Shown here: in pieces, positions 10,015 to 17,949 of the stretch
Numbering within the stretch: the stretch's first letter is position 1
How the letters are laid out: the number at the start of each line of letters is the position of its first letter
From: Microbacterium mangrovi
Lineage (GTDB): Bacteria > Actinomycetota > Actinomycetes > Actinomycetales > Microbacteriaceae
Direction of reading: 5' to 3'
DNA length: 64,000 nt
NCBI RefSeq assembly: GCF_000802305.1
Contig: NZ_JTDK01000006.1
Span: 1,021,662-1,085,661, forward strand
The notes under the pieces: generated by a model
What the model was told of the DNA's origin: nothing
Databases searched by the model: none
What the model saw: only the letters and a program-made list of their open reading frames with translations
Program-made: the position numbers and the translations under genes

Positions 10015-11037
10015 GTGCAACGCTTCGGAACACTCTCCTTCGGCCACTACGGTCCCCTCGGCGGCGGCCGCGAACTGACCGCGCAGGACTCCATGCTGCA
10101 GGCGATCGACCTCGCCCAGGGCATGGATGATCTCGGCGCCGACGGCATCTACTTCCGCGTGCACCACTTCGCCCGCCAGCAGTCCTCTCCGATGCCGCTG
10201 CTCGCCGCGATCGCCGCGCGCACCGAGCGCATCGAGATGGGCACGGGCGTCATCGACATGCGATACGAGAACCCGCTGTACCTCGCGGAGGAGGCCGCGG
10301 CCGTCGACCTCATCTCCGGCGGTCGGCTGGCTCTCGGCGTGAGCCGCGGGTCACCCGAGTCCGTCGTGCGCGGCTACGAGGCGTTCGGCTACCCGAGCGA
10401 AGACCCGCGCGGGGCGGATGTCGCCCGCGAGCACTTCGACCGGTTCCTGCGCGCCATCGAGGGCGAGGGCATGGCCGAGCGCGACCCGAACTCGCCGTTC
10501 GGCGGGGGTCGGGGCCTGCAGCGGGTCGAACCGCACTCCCCCGGCCTGCGCTCGCGCGTCTGGTGGGGAGCCGGCAGCCGCGACACGGCGGAATGGGCCG
10601 GCCGGGTCGGCGTGAACCTGATGTCGTCGACGCTTCTCACCGAAGACGCCGGGATGCCGTTCGACGAGCTCCAGGCGGAGCAGATCGATCTGTTCCGTGC
10701 CGCGTGGGCGGATGCCGGGCACGCCGGGACCCCGCGGACCTCGGTGAGCCGGAGCATCTTCCCGATCGTCACCCAGCAGGACGCCCTGTACTTCGGGCGC
10801 CCGGAGGGCGAAGGGGTCGGCTACATCGACGGGGGTCGTGCGACGTTCGGGCGCACGTATGCCGCCGAGCCGGATGTGCTGGTCGAGCAGCTCAAGCAGG
10901 ATGCCGCCCTCGCCTCCGCCGATACGCTCATGCTGACCATCCCGAGCCAGCTCGGGGTCGAGTACAACCTGCACGTCGTGGAGACGTTCGCGAAGCACGT
11001 GGCGCCCGCCCTGGGCTGGACGGGCACCCGCGCCTGA
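10015..11037 (+). CDS. LLM-class flavin-dependent oxidoreductase
   Basis: 340 residues from GTG 10015, encoding QRFGTLSFGHYGPLG. The frame is open from an ATG at 9949, but that would leave only 11 bases to the divergent DUF3054 start and adds an arginine-rich leader. The luciferase-like TIM barrel is supported by MGTGVIDMRYENPLYLAEE and ISGGRLALGVSRGSPESVV, the flavin/phosphate-binding region of the family. Whether the cofactor is FMN or F420 cannot be told. The insert LLTEDAGMPFDELQAEQID is seen in bacterial alkanal monooxygenase-like members. It ends at a repeat element shared with the convergent downstream gene. Confidence 0.85.
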   Translation: MQRFGTLSFGHYGPLGGGRELTAQDSMLQAIDLAQGMDDLGADGIYFRVHHFARQQSSPMPLLAAIAARTERIEMGTGVIDMRYENPLYLAEEAAAVDLISGGRLALGVSRGSPESVVRGYEAFGYPSEDPRGADVAREHFDRFLRAIEGEGMAERDPNSPFGGGRGLQRVEPHSPGLRSRVWWGAGSRDTAEWAGRVGVNLMSSTLLTEDAGMPFDELQAEQIDLFRAAWADAGHAGTPRTSVSRSIFPIVTQQDALYFGRPEGEGVGYIDGGRATFGRTYAAEPDVLVEQLKQDAALASADTLMLTIPSQLGVEYNLHVVETFAKHVAPALGWTGTRA

Positions 11038-11055
11038 TCCGCCGGCACCGGGCCG

Positions 11056-11164
11056 GATCCGTCACGAACACACCGTTCCACGCTGCGTTCGCGACGGATT
11101 CTTGCCGGCATCCCTCCCGGATCCGTCGCGAATGCCCAGCTCAACGAGGCATTCGTGACGGATC
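11056..11164. repeat. Nested palindromic element: four alternating copies of a 13-mer
   Basis: The 13-mer GATCCGTC(A/G)CGAA occurs at 11056-11068 (+), 11088-11100 (-, last base changed), 11120-11132 (+) and 11152-11164 (-). The outer two carry A/T at the variable base and match each other perfectly. The inner two carry G/C and match each other. The distal pair alone forms a 17-bp stem (11120-11136 with 11148-11164) with one wobble. It fills the space between two convergent genes, so it may terminate transcription from both sides, or be a mobile miniature repeat. Confidence 0.75.
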
Positions 11165-11184
11165 GGCGCCGGCGGCGCCCGGGC

Positions 11185-11571
11185 TCACGCGGCAGCGGCG
11201 TCGCGACGGAAGATCTGGATGGCCGCGACCACCAGGATCACGCCGCACAGAGCCTGTTCGATGACCATCCACAGCGGCAGCGGCAGGAAGAACAGCACGC
11301 CGACCACCGCCACGATGAGCACGAGGACGATGATGCGCAGGCGCAGCAGCGCCTTCGCTCCCCCGGAGCGCGCCCGGCGGGCGAACAGCAGGGTGAGCAG
11401 CGACGTGCCGGCGACGATGACGCCGCGCACCCAGGCCTCGACGGTCACGTCGCGCGGTGCGAACAGCGACAGGGCGAGCAGCGTCACGACGGTGACGAGG
11501 CTGAGGACGACGTAGCCGAGCACGAGGCGCTCGGCGATGCGCAGCGGAGTGGCTGCAACGGCTTCGGACAT
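11185..11571 (-). CDS. Small membrane protein in operon with TetR
   Basis: 128 residues with four hydrophobic segments (about 17-37, 48-63, 78-97, 101-118), short basic loops and no recognised domain. It follows the TetR gene after 23 bases on the same strand and is therefore probably controlled by it. Possible roles are a small transporter or an envelope stress protein; neither is supported by a motif. Confidence 0.7.
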   Translation of the reverse strand: MSEAVAATPLRIAERLVLGYVVLSLVTVVTLLALSLFAPRDVTVEAWVRGVIVAGTSLLTLLFARRARSGGAKALLRLRIIVLVLIVAVVGVLFFLPLPLWMVIEQALCGVILVVAAIQIFRRDAAAA

Positions 11572-11594
11572 GGCGATCTCCTTCGGAACGACGG

Positions 11595-12179
11595 CTACGC
11601 GACGGCTGTCGCGCGGTCGAAGATGCGGATGACCTCGGCGATGTGTCTGTCGAGATCCAGGTCGGGGTGGGTGGAGAAGTAGAAGGAGGCGCCGTCCATG
11701 ATCGCCCGGATCATGAGCGCGACGACCTCGGCGTCGAACGGTCCGAGCTCGCCGGCATCCTGACCGGCGACGAGCAGCTGCCGCAGCGGGCCGACGGTGT
11801 CGTCCTCGGCGTCGGTCGGCTGATTCTCGAGGATGCGGTGCACGGCGGTGATGTGCTCGGGCCGGGACGCGATGAAGCGCAGGTTGGAGTCGAGGTAGAC
11901 GCGCAGTCGCTCGCGCGCGCCGGATGCCGCGAGGATCCGCTCGGTCATGTACGCGCCGCCCTCCTCGTAGAGGGATCGGACGACCTCTTCGAGCACCCCT
12001 TCTTTGCTGCCGAAGTGGTACAGCACCGTCCCTTTGCTTGTGGCGGCCTCGCGCGCGATGCGGTCGACGGATGCCGCGGCGAAGCCCGCCTGGGACAGCA
12101 CCGCGATCGCCGCGTCGATGATGTCGCGTCGGCGCGCCCGCTGGGTGCGGGTGAGGGCCGCATCGGATTCTGACCGCAT
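11595..12179 (-). CDS. TetR-family transcriptional repressor
   Basis: 194 residues. The N-terminal helix-turn-helix (about residues 12-60) includes RRDIIDAAIAVLSQAGF and TSKGTVLYHFGSKEGVL, the classic TetR recognition region. The C-terminal ligand domain is unspecific in sequence. Two copies of the motif TGACCG(C/T)ATGGTC flank and overlap its start codon (12171-12184 and 12192-12204), so autoregulation is very likely. It heads a two-gene operon with a small membrane protein and is divergent from the APC permease, which may share the operators. Confidence 0.9.
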   Translation of the reverse strand: MRSESDAALTRTQRARRRDIIDAAIAVLSQAGFAAASVDRIAREAATSKGTVLYHFGSKEGVLEEVVRSLYEEGGAYMTERILAASGARERLRVYLDSNLRFIASRPEHITAVHRILENQPTDAEDDTVGPLRQLLVAGQDAGELGPFDAEVVALMIRAIMDGASFYFSTHPDLDLDRHIAEVIRIFDRATAVA

Positions 12180-12204
12180 GGTCAGATTTTAGACCATACG
12201 GTCA
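12171..12204. promoter_or_regulatory. Duplicated TetR operator
   Basis: TGACCGCATGGTCA at 12171-12184 overlaps the tetR start codon, and the reverse-oriented copy TGACCGTATGGTC lies at 12192-12204. Each is itself nearly palindromic (TGACC/GGTCA arms). Two adjacent sites suggest cooperative binding of two repressor dimers controlling tetR and possibly the divergent permease. Confidence 0.7.
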
Positions 12205-12345
12205 GCTTTTGCCACATCCGCCATCACGGCGATCGCCCCGCCGCGATTTCGCCATCGTGTACGTTGCTGAGAGAATGCTGTCGCTTACGCTGGACTGTCT
12301 GTTGTGACGCAGCAGTCGCAACGCCCGAAAAGAAAGTACGGCCTG

Positions 12346-13824
12346 ATGGCAACGAAGACATCCTCCCCGCGCCTGGCGCGATCCCTCGGCCTGTGGGCCA
12401 TCGTGGGTCTCGGCCTCGGCTACATGACCCCCACCACGGTGTTCGACACCTTCGGAGGCGTGGCCGACGAATCGGCCAACCTGGTTCCGCTCGCCTACCT
12501 CGTCGCGCTCGTCGTCATGCTGTTCACCGCGATCAGCTACGGCCGCATGACCCGCGTCTTCCCGTCGGCGGGTTCGGCCTACACGTACACGTCCGAGACC
12601 ATCCACCCCAACGTCGGCTTCGTGATCGGCTGGTCGTCGCTTCTCGACTACCTGCTGCTGCCGATGGTGAACGCCCTCATCGGCAAGAACTACTTCGAGT
12701 CGTTCTTCCCGGACGCGCCGGTATGGATCTTCGTGGTGATCTACGTCGCGTTCATCACCCTGCTCAATCTCTGGACCATCAAGGGCACCTCGAATGTCAA
12801 CCTGGTGCTGGTCATCTTCCAGACCGTGGCGATCGTGACGTTCTGCATCCTCGCGTGGGTGCAGCTGCAGCAGGGCGTCGGCAACGGCACCCCGTGGACG
12901 ATCAAGCCGCTGTTCCACGACAGCGTCGAGTTCAACAACCTGCTCACGGCCGCCACCATCGTCTGCTTCTCGTTCATCGGATTCGACGCGATCACGATGT
13001 ACTCCGAAGAGGCGAAGACCCCGAACACGGTTCCCAAGGCCATCGTGCTGGCACTGCTCATCGGCGGCGCGATCTTCTTCGTGGCCGCGTGGTTCTCTCA
13101 GTCGGTCTTCCCGAACTACACGGAGCTGACCCAGTACGCCAAGCACTACGACCCGAGCTTCACGAACGACAAGCTGATCAGCGACTCGACGCTTCCCCCC
13201 ATGGCGTACGCCGTCGGCGGCACGTGGTTCAAGATCTTCTTCACGGCCGCGTCGATGGGCGCGATGGTGGCATCCAGCCTGTCCTCCCACGCGTCGGTCT
13301 CGCGCATGCTCTACGTCATGGCCCGCAACGGCAAGGGCTGGGTGTCGCGGACGCTGTCGTACATCCACCCGAAGTTCTTCACCCCCTCGAACGCGGTGAT
13401 CCTCGTCGGGCTGGTGTCGCTGCTGGCCATTCCGATGGCGCTGGACACGGCGTACTCGCTCATCAACTTCGGTGCGCTGATCGCGTTCAGCTTCGTGAAC
13501 ATCACCGTGATCGTGTACTTCGCGGTCCGCCGCAAGGAGGTCAAGACCTTCTGGCAGATCATCCGCAACATCGTCCTTCCGGGCATCGGCGTGGGCCTGA
13601 CGATCCTGCTGTGGGTCAACCTCAGCGCCGACGCGCTCATCGCGGGCAGCGTCTGGCTGGTGATCGGCCTCATCGTCCTGATGTATCTGACGCGCTTCTT
13701 CCGGACGCCGCTCACGATGAAGATGGAGGAGGAGACGCTGGCCGAAGAGGGCACTCCGATCCCGCACATCCCGCACGGCCACGAAGCCGCCGCGGAGGAC
13801 GCCCCCGAGTCCGACAAGGTCTGA
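12346..13824 (+). CDS. APC-family amino acid/polyamine permease
   Basis: 492 residues with about twelve transmembrane helices. The first helix carries WAIVGLGLGYMTPTTVFDTFG, the unwound substrate-binding motif region of APC transporters; FSFIGFDAITMYSEEAKTP is the family helix 6 signature. It resembles bacterial putrescine/amino acid importers. The polyamine operon nearly 40 kb away makes such a substrate attractive but unproven. I chose the ATG at 12346 preceded by GAAAG. An in-frame GTG at 12304 has no ribosome site. It is divergent from the TetR gene and ends just before a strong bidirectional terminator. Confidence 0.85.
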   Translation: MATKTSSPRLARSLGLWAIVGLGLGYMTPTTVFDTFGGVADESANLVPLAYLVALVVMLFTAISYGRMTRVFPSAGSAYTYTSETIHPNVGFVIGWSSLLDYLLLPMVNALIGKNYFESFFPDAPVWIFVVIYVAFITLLNLWTIKGTSNVNLVLVIFQTVAIVTFCILAWVQLQQGVGNGTPWTIKPLFHDSVEFNNLLTAATIVCFSFIGFDAITMYSEEAKTPNTVPKAIVLALLIGGAIFFVAAWFSQSVFPNYTELTQYAKHYDPSFTNDKLISDSTLPPMAYAVGGTWFKIFFTAASMGAMVASSLSSHASVSRMLYVMARNGKGWVSRTLSYIHPKFFTPSNAVILVGLVSLLAIPMALDTAYSLINFGALIAFSFVNITVIVYFAVRRKEVKTFWQIIRNIVLPGIGVGLTILLWVNLSADALIAGSVWLVIGLIVLMYLTRFFRTPLTMKMEEETLAEEGTPIPHIPHGHEAAAEDAPESDKV

Positions 13825-13840
13825 CGACCCGTCGCACGCA

Positions 13841-13875
13841 CGAGGGGGGATGCCGCATCGCGGCATCCCCCCTCG
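13841..13875. terminator. Bidirectional hairpin terminator, 16-bp perfect stem
   Basis: A 16-bp perfect stem (13841-13856 with 13860-13875) with a 3-base loop lies between the convergent permease and 6-phosphogluconate dehydrogenase genes. There is no long T-run, as usual in high-GC actinobacteria. Each arm contains the heptamer GGATGCC or its complement. Confidence 0.85.
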
Positions 13876-13893
13876 TCGTCGTCTCGGGGCAGG

Positions 13894-14940
13894 TCAGCTC
13901 GGCGAGCCGCCGGCCTCCAGCACGTCGCCGGTCGGCAGTTCCTGGTGGCCGCCGAACTGCAGGCGCATGGCGGACAGCACCTGGTTCGCGAAGTGGTCCT
14001 CGTCGCGGGAGGCGAACCGCTCGAACAGGGAGGCCGCCAGCACCGGGGCCGGCACTCCGACATCCACCGCGGCCTTGACCGTCCACCGACCCTCCCCCGA
14101 GTCCGACACCCGGCCGGCGAGTCCGTCCAGCGTGGGATTCGCGTGCAGGGCGGCCGCGGAGAGGTCCAGCAGCCACGACGAGATCACCGATCCGCGGCGC
14201 CACAGCTCCGACACCTTCGCCGTGTCGATGTCGAACTGGTAGTACTCGGGCTCTTCGAGCGGGGCGACCTCGGCGGAGTGCTCGCCCGACCGGATGCCGG
14301 CGTCCGCATTGTGCAGGATGTTCAGGCCCTCGGCGAGCGCCGCCATGATGCCGTACTCGATGCCGTTGTGCACCATCTTCACGAAGTGCCCGGAGCCGCT
14401 CGGACCGGTGTGCAGGTAGCCGCGCTCCTCGGGGGCGAGCTCACCGGTGCGTCCGGGGGTTCGCTCGATCTCGCCTGCTCCCGGTGCCAGGGTCGCGAGG
14501 ATGGGCTCGATCGTGCGGTAGGCGTCGTCCGGACCGCCGACCATGAGGCAGTAGCCGCGCTCCAGGCCGAAGACGCCGCCGGAGGTGCCGATGTCCATGA
14601 ACCGGATGCCCTGGTCCGCCAGCGCGGCGGCACGGCGGACGTCGTCGCGGTAGTTGGAGTTGCCGCCGTCGATGAGGATGTCTCCTGCCTCGAGGTGCGG
14701 GGCCACCTGGTCGACGATGGAGCCGGTGAGCCCGGCGGGCACCATGAGCCACACCACGCGCGGCGTCTGCAGGCGCCCGACCAGGTCGCCGATGCTCTCG
14801 CTTCCTGTCGCCCCCTCCGCCGCCAGGGTCGCGACCGCGTCGGCGTTCACGTCGTAGACGACGGCCTCGTGTCCGTCGCGCATCAGGCGGCGCACGATGT
14901 TGGCGCCCATCCGGCCGAGTCCGATCATTCCGAGCTGCAT
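13894..14940 (-). CDS. gnd: 6-phosphogluconate dehydrogenase, decarboxylating (short type)
   Basis: 348 residues, the length of the NAD-preferring short form (GntZ/YqeC type) rather than the 470-residue long form. The N-terminal Rossmann motif MQLGMIGLGRMGANIVRRL starts the protein. IDGGNSNYRDD and GPSGSGHFVKMVHNGIEYG hold the catalytic lysine and substrate-binding residues. It oxidises 6-phosphogluconate to ribulose 5-phosphate and CO2. The ATG at 14938-14940 follows an AGGGGA ribosome site; in-frame codons further upstream are not conserved-looking. Shares the downstream terminator with the APC permease. Confidence 0.93.
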   Translation of the reverse strand: MQLGMIGLGRMGANIVRRLMRDGHEAVVYDVNADAVATLAAEGATGSESIGDLVGRLQTPRVVWLMVPAGLTGSIVDQVAPHLEAGDILIDGGNSNYRDDVRRAAALADQGIRFMDIGTSGGVFGLERGYCLMVGGPDDAYRTIEPILATLAPGAGEIERTPGRTGELAPEERGYLHTGPSGSGHFVKMVHNGIEYGIMAALAEGLNILHNADAGIRSGEHSAEVAPLEEPEYYQFDIDTAKVSELWRRGSVISSWLLDLSAAALHANPTLDGLAGRVSDSGEGRWTVKAAVDVGVPAPVLAASLFERFASRDEDHFANQVLSAMRLQFGGHQELPTGDVLEAGGSPS

Positions 14941-14996
14941 GAAATCCCCTCGCTTCGAGACCGTCGCGCGGACACGCTGCCCGCTAGGCTCATCGT

Positions 14997-15347
14997 ATGG
15001 CTTCACAGGACACCGACGACTCCCTCTCCCTCGGCAACAAGTCGGGGCTCTGGGGGGCGCTGATCGGCCTCATCGTCTTCGCTTTCATCGCCGTCCCGCT
15101 GTCGGCCGCGGTGTCGTTCGCGACGCACCCCGCCACCCGTCAGCTGTTCGCCGGACGCCTGTCGGAGGCGACGCAGGGCGGCTACCAGGCGTTCTGGTGG
15201 ACGGTGTCGCTGCTGCTGGTCGCGCTGCCGTTCCTCATCGGATTCGGGGTCGCCAAGCTCTCCCGCAAGACCCTCGTCACCGTCGGCGTGATCATCGCGA
15301 TCCTGCTCATCCTCATCGTCGTCCTGGGCAGCGCGTTCGTCTTCTGA
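14997..15347 (+). CDS. Small two-helix membrane protein
   Basis: 116 residues with two or three hydrophobic segments (about 20-42, 68-88, 92-114) and a polar N-terminus MASQDTDDSLSLGNKSG. No family recognised. The TAGGCT hexamer at 14985-14990 is six bases before the ATG, so the transcript is probably leaderless. It is divergent from gnd and precedes the cyd operon by 150 bases, with its own likely transcription unit. Confidence 0.7.
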   Translation: MASQDTDDSLSLGNKSGLWGALIGLIVFAFIAVPLSAAVSFATHPATRQLFAGRLSEATQGGYQAFWWTVSLLLVALPFLIGFGVAKLSRKTLVTVGVIIAILLILIVVLGSAFVF

Positions 15348-15497
15348 TCCGCCCTTCACGCTTCCCGGACCCCGGTCTCGTACGAGGCCGGGGTTCGTCG
15401 TGTCGGGGGCGCCCGACCCCCTAGACTGAGGCCAGTAGCGGGCTCTTGCCACCGGCGGCCAGAGGGCTACGGCGGGCCCGCGCGACGGAGGACCCGT

Positions 15498-16925
15498 ATG
15501 GACGTACTCGACCCACTTGCGCTGGCGCGCTGGCAGTTCGGTCTGACCACTCTGTATCACTTCATCTTCGTGCCGCTCACGCTCGGCATGGGGCTGATCG
15601 TGGCCGTCTTCCAGACGGCGTGGTACCGCACCGGCAAGGCCAAGTGGCTCCACCTGACGCGGTTCTTCGGCAAGATCTTCCTGATCAACTTCGCGATGGG
15701 CGTCGTCACCGGCATCGTGCAGGAGTTCCAGTTCGGCATGAACTGGTCCGACTACTCGCGCTTCGTCGGCAACGTGTTCGGCGCTCCGCTGGCGTTCGAG
15801 GGCCTCATGGCGTTCTTCCTCGAGGCGACGTTCATCGGGCTGTGGATCTTCGGCTGGGACCGCCTGCCCAAGGGCCTGCACCTGGCCACGATCTGGGTCA
15901 CCTGGATCGGCGCCTCCTTCTCGGCGTACTTCATCCTGGCGGCGAACGCCTGGATGCAGAACCCGGTGGGCTACAAGGTGGTCCAGGGCCGCGCCGAGCT
16001 GACGAGCCTCTGGGCGCTGCTGACCAACAAGGTGGCGCTCGCCACCTTCCCGCACACGATGCTCGCCGGTTTCATGTTCGCGGCCGCGGTCGTCGTCGCC
16101 GCAGCGGCGTGGCAGCTCAAGCGCGGGCTCAACGTCGAGATGATGCGCCCGGCCCTGAAGTTCGGGCTGTGGAGCGTGCTTATCTCGTTCGTCGGCGTGT
16201 TCCTGGCCGGCGACCAGCTCGCCATCGCGATGGTCGAGACCCAGCCGATGAAGATGGCCGCGGCCGAGGCGTTCTACAACAGCGGCTGCGGTGCGGATGC
16301 CTCCTTCTCGCTCTTCTCGATCGGCACGCCCGACGGCAGCAGCGAGGTCTGGTCTCTGCGCGTGCCGTACCTGCTGGCCCTCCTGTCGACGCACACCCTC
16401 ACCGGGTGCGTCGAGGGCATCAACGATCTCAACGCCCAGTACGCGCAGCAGTTCTCCTGGACCGGCCTCACCGATTTCGCCCCCACCATCTGGATCACCT
16501 ACTGGGCGTTCCGCTGGATGATGGGTCTCGGCGCCTTCGCCGCGCTGGTCTCGCTCCTCGGGCTGTGGGTGACCCGCCGCAAGGCCAAGCGTCCGGTCGC
16601 CTCGTGGATGTGGACCGTCGCGATCTGGACCGCCCCGACGGCGCTGCTGGCGAGCCTCGTCGGCTGGGTGTTCACCGAGATGGGCCGCCAGCCGTGGATC
16701 GTGTTCAGCCTGATGCTCACCCAGGACGGCGTCTCGCCGAACGTCCCGGGCTGGCAGGTGCTCCTCTCGCTGATCGTGTTCACCGCCCTCTACGGCGCCC
16801 TGTTCGTGGTCGAGTTCGGGCTCATCGTGAAGACCGTGAAGAAGGGCCCCGATCCGCTGCCCGATCCGGACGACCCGGAAGCGCCGGCCGAGGCCGGGCC
16901 CGCCGAACTGACGACGGTCTACTGA
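15498..16925 (+). CDS. cydA: Cytochrome bd ubiquinol/menaquinol oxidase subunit I
   Basis: 475 residues, short Q-loop type. The subunit binds hemes b558, b595 and d and oxidises menaquinol at the membrane. Visible landmarks are ARWQFGLTTLYHFIFVPLTLG with the first heme ligand histidine (H21), the second axial histidine in ATFPHTMLAGFMF near residue 190, and GWVFTEMGRQPW near 390-400. The ATG at 15498 follows GGAGG at 6 bases. A TAGACT -10-like hexamer (15422-15427) about 70 bases upstream suggests a leadered transcript. First gene of cydABDC, 13 bases from cydB. Confidence 0.96.
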   Translation: MDVLDPLALARWQFGLTTLYHFIFVPLTLGMGLIVAVFQTAWYRTGKAKWLHLTRFFGKIFLINFAMGVVTGIVQEFQFGMNWSDYSRFVGNVFGAPLAFEGLMAFFLEATFIGLWIFGWDRLPKGLHLATIWVTWIGASFSAYFILAANAWMQNPVGYKVVQGRAELTSLWALLTNKVALATFPHTMLAGFMFAAAVVVAAAAWQLKRGLNVEMMRPALKFGLWSVLISFVGVFLAGDQLAIAMVETQPMKMAAAEAFYNSGCGADASFSLFSIGTPDGSSEVWSLRVPYLLALLSTHTLTGCVEGINDLNAQYAQQFSWTGLTDFAPTIWITYWAFRWMMGLGAFAALVSLLGLWVTRRKAKRPVASWMWTVAIWTAPTALLASLVGWVFTEMGRQPWIVFSLMLTQDGVSPNVPGWQVLLSLIVFTALYGALFVVEFGLIVKTVKKGPDPLPDPDDPEAPAEAGPAELTTVY

Positions 16926-16938
16926 GAGGAGACGCATC

Positions 16939-17949
16939 ATGGATCTCGCACACCTGTGGTTCTGGATCATCGGCATCCTCTTCATCGGGTACTTCGTGCT
17001 CGACGGCTTCGACTTCGGCGTCGGCATGTCCCTGCCGTTCCTCGGCAAGGACGACGTCGGCCGACGCCAGGTGATCAACACGATCGGCCCCGTCTGGGAC
17101 CTCAACGAGACGTGGCTCATCGTCGCCGGGGCCTGCCTGTTCGCCGCCTTCCCGCAGTGGTACGCGACGCTGTTCAGCGGGTTCTACCTGGCGCTGCTGC
17201 TCATCCTCGTGACCCTCATCCTGCGCGGCGTCTCGTTCGAGTACCGGCACCAGCGCGATTCGCTGCGCTGGAAGGGCGGATTCGACACCATGATCGTGAT
17301 CGGCTCGGCGGTGCCCGCATTCCTCTGGGGCGTCGCGTTCGCGAACATCGTGAACGGCGTGCCGCTGGATGCCGGCCACAACTTCACCGGCACCCTGCTG
17401 ACCCTCCTCAACCCGTACGGGCTCCTCGGCGGCCTCACCACGCTGCTGCTGTTCTTCGTCAACGGACTGCTGTTCGTCGCTCTGAAGACCGACGGCCAGG
17501 TCCGTGAGGACGCCCGCAAGCTCGCGTTCCGCGCGGGGGCGCTCGCGCTCGTGGTCGCCGCCGTGTTCCTGATCTGGACGGTCGTCGCGCACTTCAGCCC
17601 GGCGGTGCTGATCCTCGCCGCGATCGCCGCGGTCTGCCTCGTCGTGTCGATCGTGTGCAACCTGCGCGGCATCGAGGGCTGGGCGTTCGGCTTCGGGGCG
17701 GTCACGGTCGCGGCCGCGGTTCTGAGCCTGTGGTTCGCGCTGTACCCGAACGTGATGCCCGCCTCGAACGACCCGGCGCACAGCCTGACGATCGAGAACG
17801 CGTCGAGCAACCTGTACACGCTGCAGGTGATGTCGTGGGCGGCGCTCGTGTTCCTGCCGCTCGTGCTCGCCTATCAGGGCTGGACGTACTGGATCTTCCG
17901 ACGACGGGTGACCCGGTCGCACATCGAGAACGCCGTCCCGGTGCATTGA
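16939..17949 (+). CDS. cydB: Cytochrome bd oxidase subunit II
   Basis: 336 residues and about eight to nine transmembrane helices. The N-terminus MDLAHLWFWIIGILFIGYF and YFVLDGFDFGVGM are typical of CydB. GPVWDLNETWLI is the conserved loop. It is the structural partner of CydA that stabilises the heme core. Ribosome site GAGAGGAG upstream of the ATG. Its stop overlaps the TTG start of cydD (TTGA), giving translational coupling. Confidence 0.95.
   Translation: MDLAHLWFWIIGILFIGYFVLDGFDFGVGMSLPFLGKDDVGRRQVINTIGPVWDLNETWLIVAGACLFAAFPQWYATLFSGFYLALLLILVTLILRGVSFEYRHQRDSLRWKGGFDTMIVIGSAVPAFLWGVAFANIVNGVPLDAGHNFTGTLLTLLNPYGLLGGLTTLLLFFVNGLLFVALKTDGQVREDARKLAFRAGALALVVAAVFLIWTVVAHFSPAVLILAAIAAVCLVVSIVCNLRGIEGWAFGFGAVTVAAAVLSLWFALYPNVMPASNDPAHSLTIENASSNLYTLQVMSWAALVFLPLVLAYQGWTYWIFRRRVTRSHIENAVPVH

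Noticed and set aside
12202..13866. A 554-codon open frame antisense to the APC permease
   Set aside because: It is rich in Arg, Asp, Glu and His with no domain, as expected of antisense frames in GC-rich genes. The permease frame has clear transporter motifs.
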